64,000 nt of DNA, taken from NCBI GenBank assembly GCA_012295275.1, contig CM022670.1, positions 7,980,712 through 8,044,711 on the forward strand, read 5' to 3'. The notes beneath the pieces were generated by a model. The model searched no databases. It was not told where the DNA came from and saw only the letters and a list, made by a program, of their open reading frames with translations. Numbering within the stretch: position 1 is the stretch's first letter; every line of letters starts with the position of its first letter. Shown here piece by piece: positions 12,665-22,603 of this stretch. The stretch is from Chrysomallon squamiferum (lineage: Eukaryota > Mollusca > Gastropoda > Neomphalida > Peltospiridae). A program made the translations under genes and the position numbers.

Positions 12665-14576
12665 ATATCTATATATATAGATACATTGACATGCACACAC
12701 ACACACACATATATATATATTATAAAATTGTGTTATTTTTCCAAGGTTAACAAAAAAATTCATGTGAAACATTCTTAACAAATTCACACAATATAATCAA
12801 TGCTAATATTGTCAGCCATAATTGTAAACAGACCATTACCACAGCAACATTTGGAAATAATTATACATTATTATCATCCCTCGAATTATCCATCACTAAA
12901 ATTACAAGTACAGAAAATTGTGAAAGTAAATTGATTAAGTGGTGTCTAACAAAGTATGATTAAAATTAATCAATGGAATTCATTTAATGTGTGTAGGTAT
13001 GTATCTGAGTGCGTTCATAAATGTGTCTGTCTGTCTATCTTTTGACCTTTATGTATAATGCTTTTATTATCTACTATTACATAAACTGTTCTTACTACAA
13101 TAATCACTATTTACTATTTATATATATTTTTTCTTTACTCTAACTATTATTACCACTACCATTATTACTGTTATTATTATTACTAGCACTACTGTTATTA
13201 TTACTTCTTTCATTACAACGAATGCAAATACAATTACTATTAATATATATTATTGTTGTTGTTGTTGCTGCTGTATTACAATCATTACTGTTGTTAATAC
13301 CACTATTATTGCTACTGCTACTAATACTTTTGCTACTATTACTACTACTACTACAATTACTACCACTACTACCATCAATACAAATACTACTGCTATCAAT
13401 ATTGTTACTTCCACTGCCCATTGATACTAATATTATCAATACACCTATTACTACCATTATAACTGCTATAACAGCATTGGTGATTAGACTATTAATAGTA
13501 AAGTATATTGAAATAAGAAATAATTAATAAAACTATTGATGAAAACTTTATAATATGTACCCTATCTTCATCATGCTGCCTTCTTAGTACAATACTTTAC
13601 ATCACAAGCTTTAAGTTTTTATAAACAGTGCAGAAAAAATTTCATCTGAACTAAGCATGTTGAATATTTAATGTAAATCATTCCTCGTAAAGTCATCTAA
13701 TTAAGGTTAGTGATTCTCTGATTAAATATTAATTATTAATGGCAGAGTCAGATACCACAGCACTGGAAATTAATAGTCATGGTTACGTGGTTTAGGATTA
13801 GATACAAAAACGATAGCCTGTAATTCGGTTATTAAGATATCGGTAGTCATCTTCAGAATATATTACTATCGTGTGTTAAGAAATATTATAAATAATAAGA
13901 AAAATGACAACAACAATAAAAATAAGAATTAAAGTAATAATAACAACAGTAATAACACAAATAACAAAACTAATAACACCAGTAACAATAATAATAATAA
14001 TAATAATAACAACAACAACAACAACAACAACAATACTATAACATCAACCATTATAATAATACTAACAAGTAATAACAATAAAAATGAAACAAATCAACAT
14101 CACAGCTAAACAGTAGTATACAAATTACTGACATTCTCATACTTACATTTCAGAGTCTTAAACGCCAATTCGTAGGTGAGTTTTTTTTCCTCCACACTCT
14201 CAAACTCCTCATCGGCGACAGGAGGGGGAATGGACTTGGAGCCCCTGTCTTTCCTCAACTTCTGCGCCTGGGATGAGTCAGGATCATGTTTTAAGACTCC
14301 GTACAGCTTGGCAGCTCGTATGAACACCCGATGGGAATAAATTGTGGGTTCTTTCTGGAAAAACTCCAAGCGATACCTCGCTTCATTTTGTTTCAGACTG
14401 CTGATCAGTTTCTTTGTGAGGTCGCTGAAGAACAAAACTGACTGTTTCTGCCGCAGATCTGGAGCAGACATCATGTAATTTTTCAAAGGACGACATGTCC
14501 CATCACACTTTTCTGTGAGCTCAGTGTCTGAACTGGTCAGAGCTTCCCCATTGTTGAGAGGTATTGTTTCAGTCAT
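1674..14576 (-). CDS. NSUN7: NSUN7-like NOL1/NOP2/Sun family RNA methyltransferase gene, eight coding exons, 3' partial
   Basis: Whole-gene entry; exons are listed separately. Joined exons (14147-14576, 10074-10132, 8767-9056, 8357-8543, 5232-5442, 3609-3752, 3003-3104, 1674-1924) give 558 codons with every intron GT-AG and every phase matching. The protein aligns along its length with vertebrate NSUN7 as I know it: LTYELAFKTLKYQ near residue 140, ALVMVMLCDFQNRKFQ, CLARHRIKA, NDDDDIIHVNIGAG (degenerate SAM motif I, Gly349-Gly351), NCSKSAVSNPVEF (Cys423) and VYEEENENVVQKA. The family are RNA m5C methyltransferases; NSUN7 is linked in vertebrates to sperm motility. Motif VI reads YYTRSV where NSUN proteins have TCS, so the nucleophile cysteine is Arg486. 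Relative to vertebrate NSUN7 (about 718 aa), the last ~150 residues are missing; they should lie left of position 1 or in exons I cannot see in 1-1673. Introns carry splice-site-containing tandem arrays. Confidence 0.93.
3003..3104 (-). CDS. NSUN7: NSUN7 coding exon 7 (102 nt)
   Basis: Acceptor CTGCAG|ATATGAAT; donor CTGAAAA|GTAAGC. The exon encodes DMNILKDLSATSTDRSW then LTELVTSHSALLRHALK. It aligns with FLKDHSQGGISVDKL and LAQQQYEQLTHAMKF of vertebrate NSUN7. It is too short and too interrupted by other frames to be obvious as an ORF; it was found from the protein alignment and confirmed by phase (1 in, 1 out). Confidence 0.9.
3397..3434. repeat. (TG)n microsatellite
   Basis: About 19 uninterrupted TG dinucleotides in the intron between NSUN7 exons 6 and 7, next to TATG/TGTA-rich sequence (3295-3385). 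Confidence 0.95.
3609..3752 (-). CDS. NSUN7: NSUN7 coding exon 6 (motif IV region, Cys423)
   Basis: Acceptor TTTTTCAG|AGGTC; donor GGAGAAG|GTACGT. The exon encodes VKLMSTNFLDVDPDDSRFKG followed by VRAVLVTANCSKSAVSNP and VEFVINEGE. NCSKSAVSNPVEF aligns with RCSGLGVSNPVEF of vertebrate NSUN7. This is the motif IV (PC) cysteine that assists product release in the family; the Pro is replaced but the Cys (423) is kept. Confidence 0.94.
3753..5231. other. NSUN7 intron 5: microsatellites only
   Basis: Holds a (CA)n run at 4509-4548, a CTA-then-CTG triplet run at 4825-4881 and CTA-rich imperfect repeats to about 5150. No coding or RNA gene seen. Confidence 0.7.
4825..4881. repeat. Compound (CTA)n(CTG)n trinucleotide repeat
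   Basis: About nine CTA/ACT triplets switch directly to about ten CTG triplets. The switch suggests CTG expansion from a mutated unit inside an older CTA tract. Intronic in NSUN7. Confidence 0.9.
5232..5442 (-). CDS. NSUN7: NSUN7 coding exon 5 (SAM-binding motif I region, residues 323-392)
   Basis: Acceptor TTTCAG|GACAAATCT; donor GCTAAAA|GTATTT. The exon encodes DKSSCLAPHSAKHLLNDDDD, then IIHVNIGAGLTTAHLASLL and a segment ending NLEKLGAKK across the junction. This is the SAM-binding loop region: active NSUN enzymes have D-CAAPGGKT here, whereas this gene and vertebrate NSUN7 both have a degenerate Gly loop (GAG at 349-351 here). The exon leaves phase 1. Confidence 0.93.
5443..6828. other. 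NSUN7 intron 4, 3' part: plain AT-rich sequence
   Basis: Apart from a (TC)n/(TA)n run at 5553-5625 near the acceptor of exon 5, this stretch is unstructured AT-rich DNA. I see no gene, RNA or mobile element in it. Confidence 0.6.
5553..5625. repeat. (TC)n then (TA)n microsatellite
   Basis: About 28 TC dinucleotides run straight into TA dinucleotides and a poly-T. On the transcribed strand this is a GA tract about 110 nt upstream of the exon 5 acceptor. Confidence 0.95.
6829..8390. repeat. 69-bp minisatellite of about 22 units containing the NSUN7 exon 4 splice donor
   Basis: Plus-strand unit: CTAGCCCAGTCTGTACCTGT, then AAGACAGCTTTGTTGTTCTC, then TACAATCTACCATCCTACC and TCACCACCCA. Most units are 69 bp and differ by a few bases; units near 7280-7510 and 7660-7870 are rearranged or shortened. 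Read on the gene strand, each unit contains CTGTCTTACAG|GTACAG or its variant CTGTCTGACAG|GTACAG, which is identical or nearly so to the end of exon 4 plus its 5' splice site at 8356/8357. The first unit therefore overlaps the coding sequence. The 69-bp length (23 codons) is what keeps long plus-strand frames open; these are not genes. Confidence 0.95.
8357..8543 (-). CDS. NSUN7: NSUN7 coding exon 4 (residues 260-322), donor embedded in tandem repeat
   Basis: Acceptor TTTCAG|CATGTACGAC. The exon encodes MYDVISILKEESFEEV and ends GKAVLQ at TTACAG|GTACAG. It aligns with the YNNLKRRGYNKVKSVLHI...DYKLIFQ stretch of vertebrate NSUN7. The donor was chosen because AVLQ joins in frame to DKSSCLAPHSAKHLL of exon 5, matching human IFQDKSRSLAVHSVKALL. 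The last ~20 nt of the exon and the donor form the first unit of the 69-bp array that fills 6829-8390. Confidence 0.92.
8767..9056 (-). CDS. NSUN7: NSUN7 coding exon 3 (residues 164-259)
   Basis: Acceptor CTCAG|TTAAAAGAT and donor AAGAGCAA|GTTAGT. The exon encodes LKDDPALVMVMLCDFQNR, then ERAIITLKTKLDACLARHRI and a segment ending MPVYMWVTLNMLKS. These align with LIIVMLYDFQDRKFQ, FKIKLAAALARCRIKHDA and LPLYAWINTCKIS of vertebrate NSUN7. This is the N-terminal RNA-binding-type region ahead of the Rossmann fold. It leaves phase 2, completed by the first base of exon 4. Confidence 0.93.
10074..10132 (-). CDS. NSUN7: NSUN7 coding exon 2 (59 nt, residues 144-163)
   Basis: A short exon bounded by TTTTCAG|AT and GAG|GTAAAT. 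It encodes YQTILDEIIDEVSFFSFYPE, aligning with YQDILETILIDSCIFPS of vertebrate NSUN7, and its phases (1 in, 0 out) bridge exons 1 and 3 exactly. The first ~26 nt of the exon and its acceptor are repeated several times in the intron just 5' of it (10,226-10,480). Confidence 0.9.
10106..10480. repeat. ~72-bp tandem array containing the NSUN7 exon 2 acceptor and exon start
   Basis: The plus-strand words CAATTATCTCATCTAGTATT and GTCTGATCTGAAAA, which are the start of exon 2 and its acceptor, recur at 10106 (the real exon), 10226, 10297 and 10371, with partial copies near 10410 and 10461. Spacers are A-rich (ACAAACTAAAACTATG plus A runs), so on the gene strand each copy brings its own T-rich tract, AG and exon start. 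The copy at 10226 changes the exon's first base, giving CAG|GTCAG. Confidence 0.92.
10700..10800 (+). mobile_element. LINE 3'-end relic (second copy)
   Basis: Shares AGTTTACACTGTAAAGCA and the flanking TTTTTATATTTTA...TTATTAG and CTTAGAATGAAAAAGGT words with the 3' end of the LINE fragment at 24,868-25,352, in the same plus orientation. It ends in a (TA)n run (10,797-10,829). It is severely 5'-truncated, which is typical of target-primed reverse transcription. It lies in the intron between NSUN7 exons 1 and 2. Confidence 0.75.
11105..11262 (+). mobile_element. Degenerate tRNA-derived SINE, molluscan type
   Basis: Contains GATGGGATACAGGGTCAATC followed by CCCC and, about 90 bp on, GGTATGTGCTGTGCTGTTTA. 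From memory these two blocks resemble the head (gggatacagggtcaatcccc) and middle (gtggtatgtgctgtcctgtc) of a SINE common in molluscan genomes. The middle is decayed and the expected tail is missing. A profile search would confirm or reject it. Confidence 0.5.
12611..12720. repeat. (AT)n(GT)n ... (CA)n(TA)n inverted dinucleotide pair
   Basis: The left arm is TATATA then about 14 GT dinucleotides (12,612-12,662); the right arm is CA dinucleotides then TATATA (12,693-12,720). The arms are complementary in order, with a ~30-nt spacer, so the strand can fold into a long hairpin. Confidence 0.8.
14147..14576 (-). CDS. NSUN7: NSUN7 coding exon 1 (residues 1-143)
   Basis: The ATG at 14576-14574 opens MTETIPLNNGEAL and is the first Met in the open frame. 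It lies about 30 bp downstream of CCAAT and GC boxes, which supports it as the start. The exon ends at ACTCTGAAAT followed by donor GTAAGT, in phase 1. The segment VFIRAAKLYGVLKHDP aligns with VYVMAANIFQGI of vertebrate NSUN7, and KLTYELAFKTLK with RLSYELAFSALK. The first ~75 residues are not conserved enough to align. Confidence 0.92.
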
Positions 14577-14595
14577 GCTGAATAATTCTCTTGGA

Positions 14596-14618
14596 CCCGC
14601 CCCCAGAAATCTGATTGG
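14596..14618 (-). promoter_or_regulatory. NSUN7 proximal promoter: CCAAT box and GC box
   Basis: On the gene strand, GACCAATCAG (CCAAT core at 14,618-14,614) is followed by GGGGGCGGG (14,604-14,596), an Sp1-type GC box, about 20-40 bp upstream of the ATG. This NF-Y plus Sp1 pairing in otherwise AT-rich DNA supports a short 5' UTR and this start codon. A splice acceptor reading (ATTATTCAG|C just before the ATG) is also possible, in which case transcription starts further upstream. Confidence 0.55.
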
Positions 14619-15000
14619 TCGACTAAATGACTTGTTAGGAACTCACAGCTGTCAGTCAGCCGAATCTGAAAGAATTGTTCAAAGTCAGAAACTTCCCTTT
14701 CAAATCTGACTGGTTTACTTGAAAATTAAAACTGTAAATCAACTGAATGCAAATGAATTTTTTAACAATTAAAATCATCCTGTGAAATACTGCTCAAAAA
14801 ATGAAAAACTATCAACCATCTAAGTCTACATGAATTATTTAATATTATTACCACCCTCTAAAATCTGATTGGCTTTCTTAGAAAATTAAAAGTGTCAATC
14901 AGTTGAATCTGAAGAACAACATAATGTTAGTACCACCCACTAAGGTAAGACTGGTTTGTTTCATCATTAAGAACTGTGAGTTAAACCACAAAAGAATTAA
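14596..15000. repeat. Degenerate tandem repeat upstream of NSUN7 carrying CCAAT-like cores
   Basis: Blocks beginning near 14,601, 14,699, 14,853 and 14,930 share AAATCTGATTGG/ACTGG, a TTAAAACTGTCAATCA-like middle and GTTGAATCTGAA. The unit nearest the gene holds the intact ATTGG; others carry GATTGG or GACTGG. Spacing is irregular (about 80-155 bp). Confidence 0.6.
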
Positions 15001-15219
15001 AACAGTGCAATAAAAAAAAAAAAAAAAACTTTCCAATATGTCACTGGCTAAAATAACACCAAGTTGTTTATCTAATTGATTTTCTTTGACATCAGTGAAC
15101 CTATCAGTGTAGTTGGACTGAAGAAATTATTCAGGAACTTGATCAGAGATGAGGGTCATAAAACCCAGACCCTGATCAGTAATAAAACTGCAGAGTAAAT
15201 GTATGTTTTCCAGTTGGTA

Positions 15220-15900
15220 GATTATTCTACATGTTTGTGAAATTGCTTGTAACTTTGAGCCTGTCAGTATGTAACTGTGAGATGGGGTTTTTATATATTG
15301 TGTTTGTAAATTTCTGTTTGTGACTGTGAGTTCATAGGATTATGTACATAAAACTGTTTCTGCGAGTGTTTTTGGTTGAGACTGTTTGTTTTTAAGTGTC
15401 TGTATTTGTGAAAGTATGTGGGAATTTTTATTTGTGAGTTTAAGTTACAAGATTATATTTGTAAGACTATGAACTACATAAACCTATGTTTCTAAGATTT
15501 AGAAATGGCATTTGTTAGATAATGCTTTTAAATCCAATTTTGAAAGATCATGTTTGTCAATCTGTGTTGTAAGATGTTTGTAAATCTGAGTTTGAAAGAT
15601 CATGCTTGTATGTCTGAGTTTTGTAAGATCATATTTATAAATCTGTTTGTAAAACCATATTTGTAAGATATGTTTGTAAGATTATGTTTGCAATTCTAAG
15701 TTTTGTAAGACTCAGTTTGTAAGATAAGCTTTGTAAATCTGAGTTTTGTTAGTGTGATTGGGTAACGTGTTTGCAAACATGAAATTGTAAGATTCAATTT
15801 CAGACTGTGAGATAGTGAAACCATTTGTGAATTTGTAAAACTGTGAGGTTACATTTGTAAGACTGTCTTTGTAAATCTGAGACTGTGAGACCCTGTCTGA
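15220..15900. repeat. Degenerate short-unit tandem array (TTTGTAAGATC... type)
   Basis: Built from recurring words TTTGTAAGATCATG, TTTGTAAATCTGAGTT and GACTGTGAG with a period of roughly 25-35 bp and heavy divergence. It lies about 650-1,300 bp upstream of the NSUN7 start. Confidence 0.7.
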
Positions 15901-17913
15901 TGTAATCAAAAAACCCACTGTATTCACACAAAAGCTATAAACTACAGCTCTTACACAGACTGTTTTTTCTCGCATCACTTTGGTTTTTATTTTATCTCAG
16001 ATTTTCCACACCAGTGAACTATAAAACAATATTGTTATGTAAAATAAAATAATGAACAGAATCTCTTACTAGATCTGTTCAATAACTGAAATCTGAGAGA
16101 AAACACTGTCTGAATTCTGATTAGACAAACAATGCATGCAGATAATAAATCTTTCAATGAGGCTTCCGTGAATGGTTTAACATGTAAAAGTAACAGGAAT
16201 CAAATCCTGGTGCAGGTGATATATGACTTTACCTTGGCTGATGTGCTGAATTTTGTATATATCAAACAAATATATGTACATATATAAATGCAAACTGATA
16301 TTCACATATATGTTCATGCATACATACATACATACATATATATATATACGCCGACATACATGCATTTATATATCTACCTATCTGTATAAACAGGCAGGAT
16401 TCAACGTGATAAGTTTAATATTTAAATATATATAAAGGGTATCATTTTCAGAAAAACAATGAGAAACACATAAAAATAAAATTAAATGTAAAAAAAAAAG
16501 AAGAATATGTTAATAAATTAAAGTATAAAAGAAAAAGAAAAATGAATTTGTTAATAAATGAAATGATAGAAATAAAATAAATATTAATAAATAAATAAAT
16601 AAATAAAGCAAAATAATAATAAAAAATAAATAAATAAAACTAAATTTAAAAATATTAAATAAACAAAACAAATAATATAAAATATTCAAGAAATAAAATA
16701 CAAATAATAATAAAATTTTATGTTTTTTACCCACAAAAAATGTTGATTTCAAAACAATAAAGACTACTTCTAAAATCAAACAACCAACAAAAACGAAATC
16801 ATTTCTAACCACTGAAAACAAAAAACCACTATATACAAAAAAAAACCACACTCATTGTTTGAGTGTTTGTCTCAATCAGAACTGAACTCTTTGATGTGAA
16901 ATTATTTCTAAAAACAGAGTGTCATCAATCATCAGGTGACAATATTTGTAAGCTGATTGAATCTGCAACACTACTACTGACGTCACCAGTTTTTTCTGAA
17001 CATCAATATTCAGAAAAACCTAAAACTATACTAAACACTTCTCTAACAGAATTATTACAAAGCACCATAATTACTGTCACCTAGCAAAAACCTGACATTT
17101 ATGAATTGCTTCGTACTGTTATACACTGAGAAAAAAAGATAAATGAATCTAATTAGAAATATTGCTCAGGGCAGCTACTGTTTGTTTATTTAAATAAACA
17201 TAAATAAATAAAAATTATTAATAAAAAAATCCTTTAGAAAAGAATGGATTGAAGTTGGGAAGAATATCAAGGTACCTTTCTTTTATTTAAATAAAAATAT
17301 TTTTATTAAAAAATTTTTTTACTTCATTTATAAAAGGATTGAAGAAAAATCAGTTCATTAGATGAATGCTTTGTTAATTAAAAAGGAAAGGAAAAAAAAA
17401 CAACATATATTGAAAAAGTGTGTTAATAATGATGTGAATAAATATCATGTTAAAAACTTACAGCTGAATGTTTAATTTGATTTTTTTTTGGTCAAAATGA
17501 TGCTATTATAATAAAAATAATCTAAAAAAAATGTTTAAAAAAAAAAAAAAATTTTTTATTTATTTATTTATTTATTATTTTATATATTTATTTATCTACA
17601 TTTTATTATTATTGAAGTGCATCTAAGAGGGTAAACAGCCAAAACCAGTTTTTATATATTTAAAGGTTAACAGTTCATTAATTTGTTGTTACTATAGAAG
17701 TACAATAAAACTCCAGTTTAATGTTTCTCGATTTAGTTCAAAATCCAGTACAACAATACAGCTCTTTCTGTAAAGGGTTTTAGTGAATTAATCTTCTTTT
17801 TGTTTTTTGAATATAACATAAAAAAAATTCTTATTTAAATTAAATGGATGCCACTTTCTGCCTTTCTTGAATAATTCTGTTTATTTTATTTATCTACTTA
17901 TTTATTTATTATG

Positions 17914-17944
<31 letters not shown>

Positions 17945-19358
17945 ACATTTTATACAATCTTGATAAATAAAAAGTAATTTTGTCCATGTTTTTTTGTTTT
18001 TTTTTTTGAAAATAGAAATATTTGATGGACATATAAATATACATGCTAACATCTAAAAGCTAAATAAATGAGTAACACCAATAATTAATTATGTAAAACA
18101 TTTGTAATTAAATTACAAAACATATTTATCTTTATTCTCCATTTTTTTTTAAATTTTTTTATTACTGTTATATGCTATAAAACTATTTTGAATGTATAAC
18201 AAAAAACACAAAGTAACAAAATTTTCTTTACTTTCAGATATACATTTTTCAACAACAATCTTAATATTTAATCTACAAAATATTCAATCTATTTAAATCT
18301 ACTGTTTTATTAAGAACTTACGGTATCTACTAAAATTATAATTCCAGACTTTATACTTAAGCTCTATTATACTAACTAAAATAAAAATCTGAATGTGTAC
18401 CTCACCTGTCTTTTTATATATCCGTAGAGTTTGTTCTTCAAGCAATCAACCAAAATATTTACATGAAATATATACAGCCTTATTTATAGACAAAGTACTT
18501 TACACTTAAGGACTGAAAACCCTTCATTGTGTTACATTTGAGTCTTCTTTGAATAATACAAGGAAAGTTAATATCAGTGGAAAAAGTTAAGTATCAGGCT
18601 AAACAAACCATAAAAATAGTAAAATCATATCAATCATTATCAATTAGGTCAACAAGGCAATAAAAACCAGATCATAAACAGTTTCATGGGAATCAAATGA
18701 AGTGAAAAAACCACGTAACTGTATATAAATGAGTTTTAAGTACCTGTGTATTTTCGTTTGATTTTTTTATTTATTTTTTATTTCAGCTGTATTGTTGTTT
18801 GGGGGGGGTGCTGGTGGAGGGGTTAGTGGTTTATTTATTGTTGTTTGTTTTTTAGCTTTGAAACTGAATTTTTTTTTTTTTTTTTTTCTTAATTTTAAAA
18901 TTGTTTATTTTCTTTTTCTTTCCATCTTTTTTTTTTTTTTCTTTTTTTTTTAAAAATTTTTAAATCATAATTCTTACATCTATATATTTCTGCTGTCTTG
19001 TTTTTTTTTTTTTTTCTTTTTTTTTGAAGTGTGTTTATTGGGTTCTCTCACTTTTTAAACTGATTTTGTCTTTTCAGTTAACAGTGATCTTCTTTTCACT
19101 GGAATTTGACAATTTTTAGTTTAATGACATTCCAGTCAATGCTTTTCTGAACAAAGATGTCTGGTGCAATAATATTTTTATCAATTATTTCTCTGATAAT
19201 TTTTTTGCTCAACAATTTTTCATGCAAATATTATTAACTTCTGACACCATCTGTCACAATTTTCTAGATCTGGATATCAAGATATTAGACTGCAAAAATG
19301 GAGGCACTCTGATACAATTTGAAAGTTCTCTTAACATTTTGTCTTTATATCAAACTAG

Positions 19359-19428
<70 letters not shown>

Positions 19429-20952
19429 TATATGCATCATCATACTTATGCAAACCTACAAATACACACAATAATTATTAATTTTGGTGTTTTTTACATT
19501 GGACATCAGGCTTTACAGCATGACAGAAATTCAAACTCTGCTTAACTCCTGAAATTGTTTCAACTGTAGTTTGATAACAACGAGGGTCAAAAAGTGTATT
19601 TAAAATATATTATACCATTATGTGAAAATCGTTCAAATTAAAATTTAAAAAATAAAAAATAAAAATAAAAATTAATAAAAATAAATTATATGGTGTAATT
19701 TGGTACAGTGTTTTGATTTATGTATTTGAAATTCAATATCATTTCATATATCTGGATACGGTTTTCAGTTAATTAAAAAAAATTAATAATAATGATAAAT
19801 GAACAAAATAAAAATGAACAAAACAAAATAACCAGAAAATAAACAAAATGTTAAACAAATTTATATATAAAATAATAAAATAAAATAAAACCAGAAATTA
19901 ATAAATAAAAGAAATTTGATTTTAAAATCACAAATAAATAAGTAATATAATAAACTAAAATAAACATAAATCAAAAGCAACACATTAAAAAAAACTTTAT
20001 CTAACATTTTTCTAACAAAATTTAATACTCACCTAAAATATATACAACAAAATGGTTTCTTTTATCAGCACTCTGATGTTAGTCACAAAAGGCTATTTTT
20101 CAGCATACAAAAGTTTTCTTTTTCTTTTAATTTATACCACTTAACCACAATCACATGACAGGATCATATTCTATATTTATATTTTTTTCTGAAAAAAAAC
20201 AACATAAATTAGTCATATATATGGCTTTGTAATTTATTCATGAAAGAAAACACCGGTAATCAAATACAAACCTGTCGAATGGAATTTTGAGGATTGTCTA
20301 CAGTTAGAGAAGGTGTAACAAAGAACTCATGGGAAAACAAACTTGAGTTCATGTTACAACAAAAACTTTCAGTGAATGGAAATTTGTTATTGGTGAACTC
20401 TCAAATAAGTACTGATAATATATACAAATATACTGGATAAACACCTGGTCAAGGTGGGTATCTAAGAACAATACAATTTGAATTTTCTTCTCAAGTTTTG
20501 GAGTTAAAACGGTGAAGGCTTGAAGGCTGATAGGACCAAAGATCAAATCTTGTTAGATGTGGCAAAATTTAATTTTTATTTTCATTCTAAACATAATATA
20601 CATATTTTAAATATAATAATAATAATAACAAGAAGAAGAAGAATATATATATATATATTAACACCATAACAAGAAGTTATGTCTATAATATATACTTTAT
20701 CTTTCACTGTCGATAAATCTGTATGGCAATACAATGAGAACAGAGCCAGACATCCGTTAAAACATTCTTTAAATAGAAATAATTAAGTATATTATCGGTA
20801 AAGCCAATCCAAGATAAATATTTGTTTGTTTGGTAAACTTAAAGTTTAGATTGTTCAAATAACACGGAAGATATTTAGATCGATTAGTGAAGGCACGAAA
20901 GTTCACCAAGTAATTCGGATATTTACTTCATATAATATACGAATTTTTAAAA

Positions 20953-20985
<33 letters not shown>

Positions 20986-22572
20986 ACTTATAAGTAATTT
21001 GATGTATACTATAAAAAAGAAAATAAAGTATTCATGCCATCCTTTTAACATAAAAAATACTGTTCAAAATTAATTGATCTTCATTTCGTTATAACTGTTA
21101 CGTGAAAATCATGCATCATATTTAATTTTTAAAATTATTTACGCTTAGAATAAACAAATAAATTTAAATTTAAATATAAATAAAAAAAACTCTTAACTTT
21201 AAATCATAACTTATTTAGTTTTTTTTTTTTTTTTTTTTTTTAAATATGTTTTTCCATTCCACTTTCTTTCGGCAGCCATTTTTGAAAAATGAATGACTGG
21301 TGTGAACGTAACACAAATATCAAGAGATAAACATGCGGTTTTTTTACTCTCAACTTCATTATTTCTAAGACTGTAAATTGATAAATCTAAATCAACCAAT
21401 TTATGATAGCATCAATTATGTTATATAATATATTTAGGTTATCGTTGTTACGGGGTTTTTTTTGGTGTGTATTTTTTTTTTTTTTATTTTTTTTTTTTTT
21501 TTTATTTTTTATTATTATTATTATTATTATTATGTGTGAGTCAGTTTTTTTCGTCTTCTTCTTTTTTAATTTTTTTAATTTTTAATTTTTTATTTTTTGA
21601 GAAATTGCTCATAAATAAAGACCGGACTGAAAGTAAAAATATCGCTTCAAGTCTAGTCAGTGGTTCAGTTATTCACATTGGCTGCGATCTACATACTACA
21701 TATACAATTTTTCTTCTGATGCCAGGATGAAGTTGAATAAAACTGAGTAACTATATTATATGTTCGTTTGTTGTTGTTGTTGTTGTTGTTGTGTTTTTTT
21801 GTTGTTGCTGTTATTATTTGTTTATTTATTTAATTTATACACAAGAAAAATATATACAAATAAAAATTTAAAAATGACTAAGCTCTGCAAGGCTTTTCTT
21901 AATAACAAGCAAATTCATATAAATTCAACAATTTTATGCAGTCCCTATTTTAACTTAAGTGTTAATTAAAATTTAACAGTTTAATTCCTCCAAACAAAAA
22001 TTTCAGGTCCAGGCATACTTACGAAATGTGATAATTACAAGGTATTTATATATATATATATAAAAAAACTTCGTAGTAATTATCATGCAGAACACTATTT
22101 TCTTTCTCTTTTTTTTTTTTTTTTTTTAATCTTCTCTTTTTCTTTTTTCTTAATTGCAAATACTGATTACGTAATTTATATATTTGCGTCACTAGAATAT
22201 GTTGTATGATCTTAAGAATAATGGAGACTTCTAAAATAAAACTCGATTACACAAGCAGGAGAGTTTTAATAATTTAAATAAATAAACAAAATTCTGTGTT
22301 TATAAATTTATACTATGTCTACGGAATAAATATTTTTTATTCTCACTCTCTCTCATTTTTATTTTTTATTTTCTTACAAATACATTTTTAAAACAATGAA
22401 AGATGAATGTTTGGGAAATACGTGTTTCAAATGGTTTAACCAATGAGAAAGACTTTGTGGTTGTGTGATCATGTAAAAATGGGAACCTCTAAAATCCAAA
22501 CTCAGTGTCAGAGAATTAGCTTTTACAATATATATTTTACATACATGTAAATAAAAATAAATTAATTAAATG

Positions 22573-22603
<31 letters not shown>

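Larger units (their letters stand above)
10481..14146. other. NSUN7 intron 1, 5' part: repeats, no exon seen
   Basis: AT-rich intron. Contains the LINE tail, the SINE relic, (TTA)n runs at 11,880-11,990, CA/GT hairpin sequence at 12,480-12,720, an imperfect ATT/ACT triplet stretch at 13,130-13,460 and (TAA)n/(CAA)n at 13,985-14,030. I see no additional coding exon; exon 1 joins exon 2 in phase without one. Confidence 0.65.

Noticed and set aside
16863-17084. 73-residue plus-strand frame starting MFVSIRTELFD
   Set aside because: Ordinary composition but no recognisable homology, no splice or promoter context, and short enough to be chance.
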